Positions 13,601 to 23,300 of a DNA stretch of 64,000 nt are shown one piece after another. The notes beneath the pieces were generated by a model. The model did not search any database, was not told the origin of the DNA, and saw only the letters and a list, made by a program, of their open reading frames with translations. The stretch covers positions 8,325,657 to 8,389,656 of the forward strand of contig NC_039482.1 in NCBI RefSeq assembly GCF_003590095.1. The letters are read 5' to 3'. Origin of the DNA: Trichoplusia ni. Lineage: Eukaryota; Arthropoda; Insecta; Lepidoptera; Noctuidae. Position numbers and translations under genes: made by a program. How positions within the stretch are numbered: the first letter of the stretch is position 1; each line of letters begins with the position of its first letter.

Positions 13601-13744
13601 TACCTACAAATTTAAACCTTTATTTTCCAGTTTACTGATGGTGCAACTTTTACGATACCAATCTCGCCACCCCAGCAAGACTTGTCAGATACGGAATCAG
13701 ATTTGGATGACAAGGAACACAAAAGAATTTTACGAAACAAATAG
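1..13744 (+). CDS. VgR: Vitellogenin receptor (LDL-receptor family), 3' part, 27 exons
   Basis: Oocyte endocytic receptor that takes up vitellogenin (Drosophila yolkless type). The part seen encodes 1,369 residues; the first ~430 expected residues lie upstream. Exons read by splice consensus and phase: 1-168, 562-724, 1359-1508, 2048-2197, 2595-2720, 3086-3230, 3633-3742, 4021-4113, 4481-4633, 5072-5410, 5632-5745, 6015-6171, 6383-6468, 6830-6972, 7318-7394, 7891-8072, 8442-8594, 9022-9229, 9720-9875, 10101-10203, 10695-10823, 11152-11378, 11698-12031, 12209-12375, 12674-12748, 13232-13319, 13631-13744; every phase closes. Domain order: end of beta-propeller 1, EGF, eight LDL-A repeats, two EGFs, propeller 2, EGF, transmembrane helix, tail. 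Two propellers separate it from lipophorin receptors, which have one. A plus-strand AATAAA lies at 14090. Confidence 0.93.
2213..2400 (+). repeat. tRNA-derived SINE, VgR intron 4
   Basis: A GTGTCGTGGGTTCGATT B-box region is followed by GGACAAGCATTTGTGTGATC and GGTGTCTTTGTAGA, the body shared with the other SINE copies here. The A-box region is degraded (GTGAGTTGAGTGCTAAGC). Confidence 0.7.
3799..3921. mobile_element. Short palindromic MITE-like element in VgR intron 7
   Basis: CGACTAGTTTCGGAC (3820-3834) is the exact reverse complement of GTCCGAAACTAGTCG (3884-3898). Outer parts pair too (TTATCGGGAT against ATCCCGATAA). Related partial copies lie at about 240-320, 2945-3035 and 58745-58855, so this is an interspersed family. 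Confidence 0.7.
4657..4795. mobile_element. 139-bp element with perfect 14-bp terminal inverted repeats in VgR intron 9
   Basis: CAACCGACTTCAAA (4657-4670) and TTTGAAGTCGGTTG (4782-4795) are exact reverse complements. Related sequence with ACCGACTTC or GAAGTCGGTT occurs near 805-915, 31225-31400 and 63935-63955, usually beside a GGAGGTTCTCAATTCG-like stretch. The copy starts 24 bases after the exon 9 donor. Confidence 0.65.
5072..8594 (+). CDS. VgR: VgR part: EGF plus second ligand-binding cluster of eight LDL-A repeats
   Basis: Exon 10 (5072-5410) holds an EGF module and LDL-A repeat 1, with the acidic CPDGEDEEGC end. Exon 11 (5632-5745) holds a shortened second repeat that starts LCSPDEIYCDGLC but has no CDGxxDCxDGSDE half. 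Exons 12-17 hold repeats 3-8 with the usual acidic calcium loops: DGADE, DGSDE, DYSDE, PGSTDE, DGSDE, DGSDE. Most exon boundaries are phase 1, as in the LDL-receptor family. This is the ligand-binding region, which binds basic patches on vitellogenin. The exon 15 donor (GTTAGG after 7394) is weak, but the phase joins TAR-CNMKVDC perfectly, so I accept it. Confidence 0.9.
7015..7155 (-). repeat. tRNA-derived SINE fragment, VgR intron 14
   Basis: The reverse strand shows a degraded TAGCAGTAGTGATT head, GTGTCGCG-like box region, CGATCTGTAGAACAAGCG and the tail GAGCTGGATGTGACTTGAAT. The same order of parts occurs in the intact copy at 50938. Diverged. Confidence 0.55.
9022..12031 (+). CDS. VgR: VgR part: two EGF modules, last beta-propeller, C-terminal EGF
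   Basis: Exon 18 (9022-9229) encodes two EGF modules, the second calcium-binding by its DIDEC start. Exons 19-23 carry degenerate propeller strands: SVLYVSGN, KLYVTST, NVYFIDS, MFYCVT, KLYVAET, IYYLVA. None is a perfect YWTD, so this propeller has drifted further from the canonical motif than the first one. Exon 23 (11698-12031) ends in an EGF with six cysteines (GCKDVVCGNVC, then CLCDDG). The acceptor of exon 18 is ambiguous between 9022 and 9028, because both ACAG sites are in the same phase and differ by two residues. Confidence 0.87.
12209..13744 (+). CDS. VgR: VgR part: transmembrane helix and cytoplasmic tail
   Basis: Exon 24 (12209-12375) encodes a short stalk and one hydrophobic helix (core VITAVMVLVVIYLCVFVYY) followed by basic KPRKNR, a stop-transfer signal. 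Exons 25-27 encode a ~90-residue tail. Exon 26 contains FVNPLQY, close to the FxNPxY coated-pit sorting signal of the LDL-receptor family but with an extra residue before the tyrosine. Exon 27 ends in an acidic stretch (DLSDTESDLDDKE) and stops at TAG 13742. Exon 25 ends at a GC donor (AAAG|GCAAGT, 12749). No serine/threonine-rich O-glycosylation domain is evident before the membrane. Confidence 0.88.
12781..12837. repeat. Perfect 26-bp inverted repeat with 5-base loop in VgR intron 25
   Basis: Arms 12781-12806 and 12812-12837 pair at all 26 positions around a GGGTA loop. The left arm begins AATGATCTCGCAGACTCGTG. It lies 32 bases after the GC splice donor of exon 25. No target duplication or related copy was noticed in this window. 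Confidence 0.9.
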
Positions 13745-14201
13745 ATTTTATATCCCAATCCCATTTCTATTAGTACCAGCTTGTAAGTCCCACGGGTGGG
13801 CAAAGCTCTCTATTTTTATTAAGAAAAAGAATTAAATATAAATATTTAATTATGAGGGTGTAAATAATTTATTCAATTTTTAATTTAATCGTGTAGAAAA
13901 TAATAATTATGATAACACATTATTAGTTATAATAATGAATCTAATTATGTTTTGTAGTACACAAGTAGTAAGTTTTGAATTACTCAAAATCAATTTGTTA
14001 CTTGATGTTAAAAAATATATTTATTTATTACTTAATTAAACTATTTCTCTTATTTAACCCTGCTAACAAAATTTTGAAACCCTTGATAAAATAAACAAGT
14101 ATATTTTGTATTGTTTGGTGAAGTTAGTTTTAATAAAACAAACAGTTACAGAAAAAAGACTTATTAATTTCCTAAAATACAGATACAAATAAAATAAAGT
14201 A
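13745..14201. other. Convergent 3' ends of VgR and Rpt6
   Basis: A 457-base AT-rich spacer between two facing stop codons. A plus-strand AATAAA (14090-14095) can end VgR, and minus-strand AATAAA copies (read as TTTATT at 14020-14029) can end Rpt6. The plus-strand signal lies upstream of the minus-strand one in Rpt6 orientation, so the two 3' UTRs would overlap by roughly 70 bases or more. The overlap is inferred from signals only. Confidence 0.5.
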
Positions 14202-15410
14202 TTACTTCCAGAGCTTTTTGATAGACATGTTCTTTTCCGAGTCCTTCTGCATGACCTTAGCTACAGCCATTTCAAAGTCTTCCTGTGTGACATGGACTCT
14301 GCGCTCTCTGAGGGCGTACATACCAGCCTCGGTGCACACTCCCTTGACCTCAGCTCCTGAGGCGCCTGGCATCAACTCTGCAATCTTACGCAGATTGATG
14401 CCTCTCGTCAGATTCATCTTCCTTGAATGAATTTTCAAAATGTCCAGACGGGCTTCCTCGTTTGGTGGGGGGAACTCAATCTTCCTGTCAATACGACCAG
14501 GTCTGAGCAAGGCAGGGTCGAGGATATCAATCCTGTTGGTAGCCATGATGACTTTGATGTTCTTTGTGGCTTCAAATCCATCCAACTGGTTCAGCAACTC
14601 CAACATAGTTCTCTGTACCTCAGAGTCTCCACCACTGCCGGACTCAATACGTGATGAACCAATAGAGTCAATTTCATCCATAAAGATAATAGAAGGAGCA
14701 TGTTCACGAGCCATTACGAACAGCTCTCGGACCATACGACTTCCCTCACCAATGAATTTCTGCACTAACTCAGAACCAGAGACACGAATGAAGGTGCACT
14801 CAGTGTGGTGAGCTACAGCACGGGCCAGGAGGGTCTTTCCAGTACCTGGAGGTCCATACAACAAGACACCTTTGGGCTGAGCAATACCCAGAGCATCAAA
14901 CAATTCAGGATGCTTCACAGGCAGCTCAATTACCTCTTTAATTTCTTTGATCTGCTTGTCTAAACCTCCCACCATTTCGTAAGTAGAATCAGGCACTTTT
15001 TCTACCATCATAAGAGAAACCAGGGGATCCACTTTGTTAGGCAGGATTTTGTGTAATGTGTAGCTCTCGTTACGCAGAGCAACACGGCAGTTTGCGGTCA
15101 CATCGTTGATATCGACGTTCTTATCCAAGTCCACCACGAATTTACCTTCAGGGTGCACTTTTACTAGAACCTTCTTTTTGTCCATTGGTTTGACGACCTC
15201 GCCGACGTAGGAGCCTTGCTCTTGCAGAAGCTGTAGCTCCTCGCGCAGCATACGAACTTTAGCGTTGAGCTCATTTCGTTGTGCTTGTAGACGGCGGAGA
15301 TTTTGAGACTTCTCGGCAACAATCAACTGTAGTTCTTCGATCTTAGTAATGTAGTACGGCCGGAATCCTTCTCCCTTGCCGGAATCCACCTCCATTTTAG
15401 TTAAAGTCAT
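14202..15410 (-). CDS. Rpt6: 26S proteasome regulatory subunit Rpt6 (PSMC5, subunit 8)
   Basis: One of the six AAA+ ATPases in the base of the 26S proteasome; it unfolds ubiquitinated substrates and threads them into the 20S core. A single exon encodes 402 residues, close to the ~405 usual for the family. The N-terminal coiled coil is about residues 22-66, the OB domain about 67-135, Walker A GPPGTGKT at 186-193, Walker B IIFMDEID at 241-248, and the arginine-finger motif LLRPGRIDR at 301-309. The C-terminus is KKLWK. The frame stays open 40 codons upstream, but those residues do not look like the family, so I start at MTLTKMEVD (15408-15410). The lack of introns is notable and could mean an old retrocopy that replaced the parent gene. 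A minus-strand AATAAA lies near 14020-14029. Confidence 0.96.
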   Translation of the reverse strand: MTLTKMEVDSGKGEGFRPYYITKIEELQLIVAEKSQNLRRLQAQRNELNAKVRMLREELQLLQEQGSYVGEVVKPMDKKKVLVKVHPEGKFVVDLDKNVDINDVTANCRVALRNESYTLHKILPNKVDPLVSLMMVEKVPDSTYEMVGGLDKQIKEIKEVIELPVKHPELFDALGIAQPKGVLLYGPPGTGKTLLARAVAHHTECTFIRVSGSELVQKFIGEGSRMVRELFVMAREHAPSIIFMDEIDSIGSSRIESGSGGDSEVQRTMLELLNQLDGFEATKNIKVIMATNRIDILDPALLRPGRIDRKIEFPPPNEEARLDILKIHSRKMNLTRGINLRKIAELMPGASGAEVKGVCTEAGMYALRERRVHVTQEDFEMAVAKVMQKDSEKNMSIKKLWK

Positions 15411-16106
15411 TTTGTTGCTTTGTTCAGCAACATTCAATAACAATATACTTTTTGGGCCAACCAAACTCAACACAATAATTTCAGCAGCCGCACAATATTT
15501 TTCCGAGTCACGGTGACGTGTGACGTTCACAAAAAATAAATTCTACCATGATCTTTTTTATCGAGTTTTACTCTAATGTTTGTACAGTTTTTATTTAATA
15601 CCCCCATCTCGTTTCAAACATACTTGTATATGCGTTGAAATTTAAAAGAATACACAGACATAAACAGTTTGGGCATGTTACTAATTATTAAATTAAACCT
15701 GTTCTATATAATTTCTATTTTGCCATGAATTTATTATGCTTGCTACATTGGTAATATGGTGCGGTCAGTATAAATGTTAGCTTTACCTGAACGCAGGATA
15801 TCTTTAACTCGCACAAATCGAAAGGTTTATATTTTTTTTTAATATTATTTGATTTATCATCGTAACAATTAACCATGAAAAATAGTTTATAATTCAAACA
15901 TCACTAATATCAATATTCAAAAACTCAAAAAAATGGAAATACGGCAACAAAATATTATGTCAAATAAACAAAAGTCAAAAGATAACGTTTTCGGTTTGTA
16001 AGTGACTGTAATAATGTAAATTTATAAAATAAATATTAAGCCCACTTACAAATTTTATTTTTAACATGAACATCCATATCAACAGAAATGAACTTTTTTT
16101 TAAATC
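15411..16106. promoter_or_regulatory. Divergent intergenic region between Rpt6 and the small membrane protein gene
   Basis: About 700 bases separate the Rpt6 start from the start of a divergently read small ORF. The Rpt6-proximal end (15480-15550) is the less AT-rich part and includes GAGTCACGGTGACGTGTGAC, with CRE-like TGACGT cores. The rest is AT-rich with no other recognisable element. It is probably a shared promoter, inferred from layout alone. Confidence 0.4.
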
Positions 16107-16511
16107 ATGATAATAAACATGTGCCTATTAACTACAATAGTCGTTGTTGTGTGCAGTACATTTATTTTTAAAGCATTATGGTTAGTTCGGATGGGGTCCT
16201 TGGCCCATTGGAGCTACATAATTGGAAACGCATTGTATCCGACTGACACAAGAGGAAGCATAATTTTGAGTGCCAGTGTATTTAGTTTTATAGCTGTGGG
16301 AACTTTAGTACCTGCATTTATATTCCCCAGATATAAATTTGTTGCCACTGCTTTAAGCATTCCACCCCAGATCCATATGCTACTGATGCTTCACAGACAC
16401 GTTTCTTCTCGTTTTGAAAATGATACAGTTACGAAGTCTGTTCAAGCTTATACCGCTGTGACCCTAATATCTACACTATGGACGATTATATCATTACTTC
16501 GCAACCGATAA
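16107..16511 (+). CDS. Small multi-pass membrane protein of unknown family
   Basis: An intact 134-residue ORF from the first ATG, which lies just after a T/A-rich leader. Four hydrophobic segments are visible: about residues 5-27 (TTIVVVVCSTFIFKALWLV), 51-74 (SIILSASVFSFIAVGTLVP), 78-96 (FVATALSIPPQIHMLLML) and 111-130 (QAYTAVTLISTLWTIISLL). The loop between the first two holds NALYPTDTRG. The protein ends in RNR. An AATAAA at 16717-16722, about 200 bases after the stop, fits a short 3' UTR. I do not recognise the family. The composition, the polyA signal and the head-to-head position with Rpt6 argue for a real gene. Confidence 0.72.
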   Translation: MIINMCLLTTIVVVVCSTFIFKALWLVRMGSLAHWSYIIGNALYPTDTRGSIILSASVFSFIAVGTLVPAFIFPRYKFVATALSIPPQIHMLLMLHRHVSSRFENDTVTKSVQAYTAVTLISTLWTIISLLRNR

Positions 16512-16722
16512 AATGTTCCATACATGTTGCAATAGTAGATTATAGCAACCCTACGTCTACTTGTCTTACGGAAGCGATGTAAATTTTTAGATGGAAAAAA
16601 ATAGGTAACTGATGTTTCAAGACACCTTCAAGTACCTACTGTCAATGAATTGAAATCTGTTTTATCTTGCCATATTTCATTACGAACAAATGTGTACATA
16701 ATAATTTTCAATTACCAATAAA

Positions 16723-19700
16723 TTTAAAAACCATTTACTTAATGTATGTTATTCTTATTCCTGTTACCAATTAAAGTCGTCCAATATAAGATCAAAGGAA
16801 GTAAGAAAAAGTCTCGTGATTAAAGTTTATTTACACAGTCGATTCACGCTAATGGATCGTCGAGATGAATGAATGAAATAGACCAAACGCATTTCTCAGT
16901 TAATTATTTTCTAAAACTGTATAACAAGAATCATGGCTATGAATTTTGAACAAGACAGAATGTTCAATCAATAAAGGCTGAGGAGAAATAAACCAATATT
17001 TGTATTCTATGGTGGTTTATTCCAGTACTTAAAACCAAAAACGTGATAACAGTCGCTTTGACGCGGCGACGAGCGGTAGTCGTTTCGCGCGGAAAGTCGT
17101 GACGCAGTTCAAATACCTTTTCCGAGTGGCGGAAAAGTTAAAAAAATATTTCTTGACATTGACGTTGACAGGTAACCTAATTTATTAATTTTGTCAAAAA
17201 ATATTGATTTATTATTTCAATAATTTCAGCGGCATGTTATCTTTTTAAGTTAGAATAACAATGTGGAATACTCGAGATTATGTGTTGTAAAAGTTTTAAA
17301 TATAATAAACAAGTATTATTGTGTGCGGTGTAGAGCAACTGTCGTTATTATTTTTATCGATAAAGGTAATGTTTTTGTTATGTTTACGAGTTAGATTATA
17401 TTTAAGTTAAATATTTCAGGCATTTACCGAGATGAATTGATTAATTTAAACCATTTTTTATGTATTATTATTCAAAAAAGTCTAAGTAAAGATTTATTTA
17501 ATTATTTAAAATCTGTCCATTATTTTTATGTAAGGCCGTTCGCAGTTGATACGTGACATTGCATTCCTTGTTTGGTAATCAGGAAAATACATGTCGTATA
17601 TTCCATTCAGCGCAAGTTTAGAAGGTATTTCTATTTCTTTATCTTCCTGCACTGATTCAAGGTGGGCTTAGACAAGGTTCTTTCTGTTATGCTAATGAAG
17701 TGCAAAGAAAACATCACATGATCTCTGTGTCAACTGTTGGTATAGAAAAATGTTCCATTTATCAAAAATAAAAACTTAATTTAGTGTTCTTAGACTAGAC
17801 TTCAGATAAATGCTCGATCTTATATTATCCTGAAATATTCATCAGTGTATTACGGTAGTTTCCTCTTAGAATTGTTATGTAGGTAGACGGTAGAAAACTT
17901 GCAACTTGGAAAATCCAAATTGCAAGAGCATATAGTTTCATATGTATTTGATGTGAATCATGTCAGACAAGTTTTGAATTAAGTACATTTTATATTAATT
18001 AACTCTAAAAGAAAAGATATTTTTTATTCATTAGTTAAGGAACTTTGTTGTTGCCTGTTACAGACTTGTATTTTAATTCATTGCTTAGTAGTCAATGGAT
18101 TTATATTAAATGAAGCTAAAGCTAACACCCACCCTATTTTACTTGTCTTTAGCATAAGAGACTAAGTTTAATAGAATAAAATAGATTAGAAATCCCTTTT
18201 ACCAAGTAAATATGATTCATGATGTGAGTAAAACAAAAATCTGGGTAAGTAACAAAAATACATACAAAACAATACTGCTGCACCCTGACATGTGAGATTG
18301 CGTTCCTATTAATTAAGAATATTCTATATGATCAATCTCTTTACTATATTTAGTATTAACATACTTTAAACAAGACCTCCAAACACACTTTTCAATATTA
18401 CAAACATAATCCAGTATCCAAGCTAAAAATAGCTCCCGGATCTGAAAACATTTATACCCATCATTATATTAGTAATAAATTATGGCCACCTGAAAGTTTA
18501 TTCTAATAAATATTTTAGCAGAAACGTTTACAAGCCACTAGTGTTAGTATATGCTAATTTACAACCGCTACAGTTTATTCTTTGTGGACTGGTATTAATT
18601 AGTTGATTATATTTCTTTTATATTTACTAAGACTAGTAGTCTCCTTTTATATTGCCAAGTTTTAGTTGCTCATGCAAAGGTGTCAGGGGTTATTCAGAAT
18701 AATTCAGATCCTAGACCTAGATCATAAACTTTGTTATCGTGAGCATATTGAAGGATCCAGGAGGGAAAGAGATTGCTTAAATCTTTCTTGACTTAATCTA
18801 ATGAAACAGTCAGGGGAAAGTAACTCAAGAGATCACTTTATAGAATGCTTCTGTTTCGTGTAGAAATACTTAAAGTAATTTTTAGACCACTTTAAACAGG
18901 CCCCTTGTCTAGATATAAACAGTAAAACGTTTTGTAATTGTTTTCTGTTCTTAAATCTTCTTCAGCCGCTCTCCTCTCTCCTACTTTGCCGTGCGCGACA
19001 GGGTCCGCAATTGTTGCTCTTAAGTTTATTTTGTCATGAACAAATATGTATATACATTGTGGAGTGCAAATAAAGTATTGAGTATCTACCAGCTGCACAA
19101 TCAAGACACCCCACAATCGATTATATTGAAGCCGCCGCTGCAGCACTGTAGCTATTCTCGTATGTCGTATGTATAAGTCGTTAAGACTAGTATCCTTGTA
19201 CAAGTAATGGTAACTGATATTCGAGAATTGTTTGTTAATCAAGTACTGCAGAAGAAAAGTAATTTAAATGGTGAAGGTTTTCCCCAAAACGTGGGATATA
19301 ACAGGTTTTATGCAATATGGCTTATCTTCGTTATGTAAGTGCCTATCGATGTTTAACTAATCTAGGGTAAATCGTCAGATAAATCAAAATGGACTGGATT
19401 TTCCCCAATGAGGTTGCTACTGACTTTTGCCACTCATGCTAGCCTGGTAATGTTAGAGCTTTGAAGTCGTTCTTATTATTATTTTTCTTAAATTCATGTC
19501 TATTCCAGTTCCAATTTTATAAATGTATTTCTTAAGTGACAAAGACGGCGTCTCATTGATCGACCTTTCACTTACCACAAATTAACAGCAACTTATCAAG
19601 TCTTGGACTTACCGTCCTTTTTGCCGCAAATCGGACTATGAGCAGCAATAAGTTTCGTAATGTACAACAAAACCTCGTGATCACCAGACTCATTCAACGA

Positions 19701-20333
19701 TCTATTATCATCACAAAGATGACGAGTTTTACGTAACTTATACAAATTAGGTAAATAAACAAATGACGCGGGTTGTCTTTAGATGTCGTCATGAGGCGAC
19801 TGAGACTGTGATAGCGGCGTGTGACCGCGTGTTAGATGAATCGTTGAGAGATAAGTGTTTAGTAGGCCTACCACTACCTTCTTCCTTTGAGTAAAATTGT
19901 ACATAACCATCTTTCTTCCAGAATCGCAAGAGTTTCACGGTACTAAGTTCATTGGACTACCCTCATTTTTTTTAGCATTTGACTGTTTTTGTAAAATTTT
20001 ATAAGGAAATGGCTTCCAAGAAGTCATACTAGTTACAAACTCGTTTGATACGATTCTATCGCAACGAGGATACTTCGAATTTAGTTAACGAAGTTCCTTC
20101 TCAAAAAGTTTCAGGGTTACTTTCAGACGTGGCTGTATCTACCTGTGAATGCCTATAGTCACGTCAACTGCAGCTGTAACGAACGATATCGAAAATATGA
20201 AATACTTTAAAAAGATAAAGTAAACCAAGTCTCTATCGTTAATATCATTCCAGAAACATGAAGCTGAACTGGCTCCACTATTTCAATACTTTACCAACAT
20301 CATAAACTCCTCTAATCACTAATTCCTTTCCAG
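16723..20333 (+). promoter_or_regulatory. Upstream region of the mEAK7-like gene
   Basis: 3.6 kb without a convincing coding exon. A CpG-rich stretch at 17050-17110 (GCGGCGACGAGCGGTAGTCG and neighbours) stands out from the AT-rich surroundings and is a candidate promoter. The first coding exon begins right after an acceptor (TTTCCAG at 20327-20333), so a 5' noncoding exon must exist upstream. A possible donor is AAAG|GTAATG near 17366. I see nothing else definite. Confidence 0.4.
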
Positions 20334-20334
20334 A

Positions 20335-23300
20335 ATGGGCAACACAAGCAAAAAGCTTGCTGCGAAATGCACACTCCTTACGAAAGACGAACAGAAGTAC
20401 CTAGCGACCACCTTCAGGTCAGCCAGCAAGAACTCGGACAAAATACGAGAGGAGGATCTCATCGTGAGTGGAAAAGTAGACGCAGTGTTACTAGAAGTGT
20501 GTTCATTTTGTTATTTTTTTTTCGGTTTAGTTTTTTATTTGGTTGGTGATACGATTTTGTAAGAACGTTGTAGTTTTATTCGCGGTTATGACGCATATAG
20601 GACACAAAACAGACAAGCAAATATACATATAAACGAAAAGAATGAAATAGGAAAAAAATATGCGTCACAAACATGCGAGATGACCCTCGCTCAGCTTATG
20701 CCGTTGAGTAAAAAGAGGTCATAGATAGTTCTGTGATCTGCTCCCCTACTACAAGCTCTGAAAGAGGAGTGTAGCTGTTGGTTAATGGGACGCTGCTATG
20801 ATAATGTATATCGGCATCTCGCTTCAACAATGTCGACAGTCTTTATTTAAAAGCTTATAGTATAGGCACAGATCACTGTCAGAAGACAGACTAAAAAAAT
20901 AGACACGGTTTAGCATGCATGGTGAATAACGGCGTCTGGCTTCCTTAATGGCAACAGTCTTTCTGTAAAAGTCTATAATATTGGCACAGATCACAAGACA
21001 GACCAATAAAATTGTCACGGCTTTGAAGATGGACGGTATGAAAACCAAATTGTCATGTCTGTTATAAAAATAGTTGTGACAATCTTTGAGCTACATTGAA
21101 TAAGAATAATGAATAAGCGTACACTTCTCGGTATGGGATAAAATACAAAAGCAAACACACCGAGAAAAAAAATGTATATCACAATTGTATTTTTCTTGAA
21201 AATAAATATAATTCTGTCTTATTGAATTCACGAAGTATGCCATAAATCGCGATGTGAAAGAAAACTATTTGCATTAAACGCAATGACGCGTTGACTCACG
21301 ATTTACGATTTGATGCAATCTTATCACCAATCAAACATATTACATACAAGGCCCAGTAAGTTATCATACACATTCCATACATGTAATTTGTATTAGATCC
21401 TTGTATGACAATGTACTCATACGAACCTCGATACTATTGAGGGTATACGAATGTTTTCGTGTGTTAGTTTGATTTTACATTAATAGATGGAGTTAGTGGA
21501 CGATCATGTCATCGTGTTTTGTGTTTTGTGAATTAAATATGTACATACACTATTTACTAACTATCTATTCATCAGTTTTGAGCGTTTTCCCCTTATGCTA
21601 AGCTGAGAGTTCAATTTATTTTAACAGGGGAACGAATTATCTAGTCTTAAAATTAAGGCCCTATCATTCGTATTTTCGATTAATAGTCTAAGTGGTTACG
21701 CAAAAACAAATTGAAGCATACATATATTTATTTGTAATTTAAGAGCTTAGTTCTCTAAAGTGATGAGGAGGAAGGCCGTGTAGTGTACTCCGAAAAAGAC
21801 GGAGACAGGACGCGTTTTCTGCATAAGACGCGTCCTTCGGTCTAGAATCGTAGGGTCTTGAAAATTTAAAATACCTCGTATCTGAAGGATCTATTATATC
21901 CAAATATAACTTTTAGCGCCTGTGTCACAATCACTGACTTGGTTCCGAGGCAGTTAGTTTCCCCTGGGACACACCGAACTTAAGTGTTTCGGTGGTTTTC
22001 GTTGGTTTCATTGTAGATGATTACAGAAGTTGCAATGAGGTAATTACAATATGTGGCGGGCTAGTCCCAAAAAAAATCACTGACAAGTCTCTATCTGGCA
22101 GATAAATTGAAAAACTGGTCATTCTGTGTATGATAAAATCTGTCAAATGATTTTTCGGGAACTTATGTTATGATGGCTGACTGGTGAAACAGGCCCTTAG
22201 ATTTAAGAAAGGTCATATGAGTACATTGACAATCATTTCACGTAAATAACTTGTATGTAGTAACTTATTTTTAAGTTCCAGTTTGTCCCATTTTATTTAC
22301 ATCTTGTGTTAATACATTTTTGTTTTTAGTACAAGCTTTAGTTTTTATGTAGGTGGTGGTTTTATACTATTTTTTTTTAGATTGTTGCATTTGTTACCTG
22401 ATAGTTTTTTCCGCTAGCTAGTTTTTTACGTACCTTGTCTTTTTTGTGTTTGGTTTTTAAATTATACTCAATTGATTTTTTCCTCGAATCTAAACGGTTG
22501 AGTTTAGTTTTTTGACTTGCTTTCCCATAGCGTGACGCATGCTTCTTTTAAAAGCAAAGCTTCAAAGTTTTCAACTGTCATTACGAGTCCTCAAGGATTT
22601 GTTATAGGTATTTCAATAAAATAAAGGAAATAAGTTATTTGAACCGGAAAATTAGCATGTTTTCCTATAAGCAATAAAGTTAACTTATGCATAATCTTGT
22701 AAAACTGCACAAGGGTTTAACCTGTGCTTACCTAAGCTGAAATTATTCACTTTTTTTGGAATAAACTGATACAAATCTTTCGTCTGCAAAAGAAATAAAA
22801 CCTCTACTCATCCTAAATGAAATATAATGTGAATGGAATGAAATTTTCTCCTAAACCTTTAATCAATTGCATTTTCTCCGCCAAATGTAGGTGTTATTAG
22901 CTTTCCCATCGTTGGTATATTGATCTTACAATCTACGTCTTAACAATTTACCCTGGTTTTATATTTTTCTATTTTATGCCTGTTTTACAGTTTTGTGTGC
23001 ACTGATTTTCCCACTTTTTGGTAGTTTTGCACGTAAAGCACAGAATGTTCGAAAGTAATGTTCACGTTTATAAAAAGAATTTCGATCGAAATATTGAATC
23101 TTTCAAATCTAAATATACGCAATGGATCTTCGCATATTAATTGTATTGCATTTTACACGAAAAGTATTATGCAGCAGAATAGAAATGTCAGCACGAAGCC
23201 ATTCGTTTTCAGATAACTGCCCTCGGTTGGCCATAGACTAGCATAGATGGAAGGGCAGCATTTGCCCATCAGTGGGACACAATATACTTGTCTAAGTATG

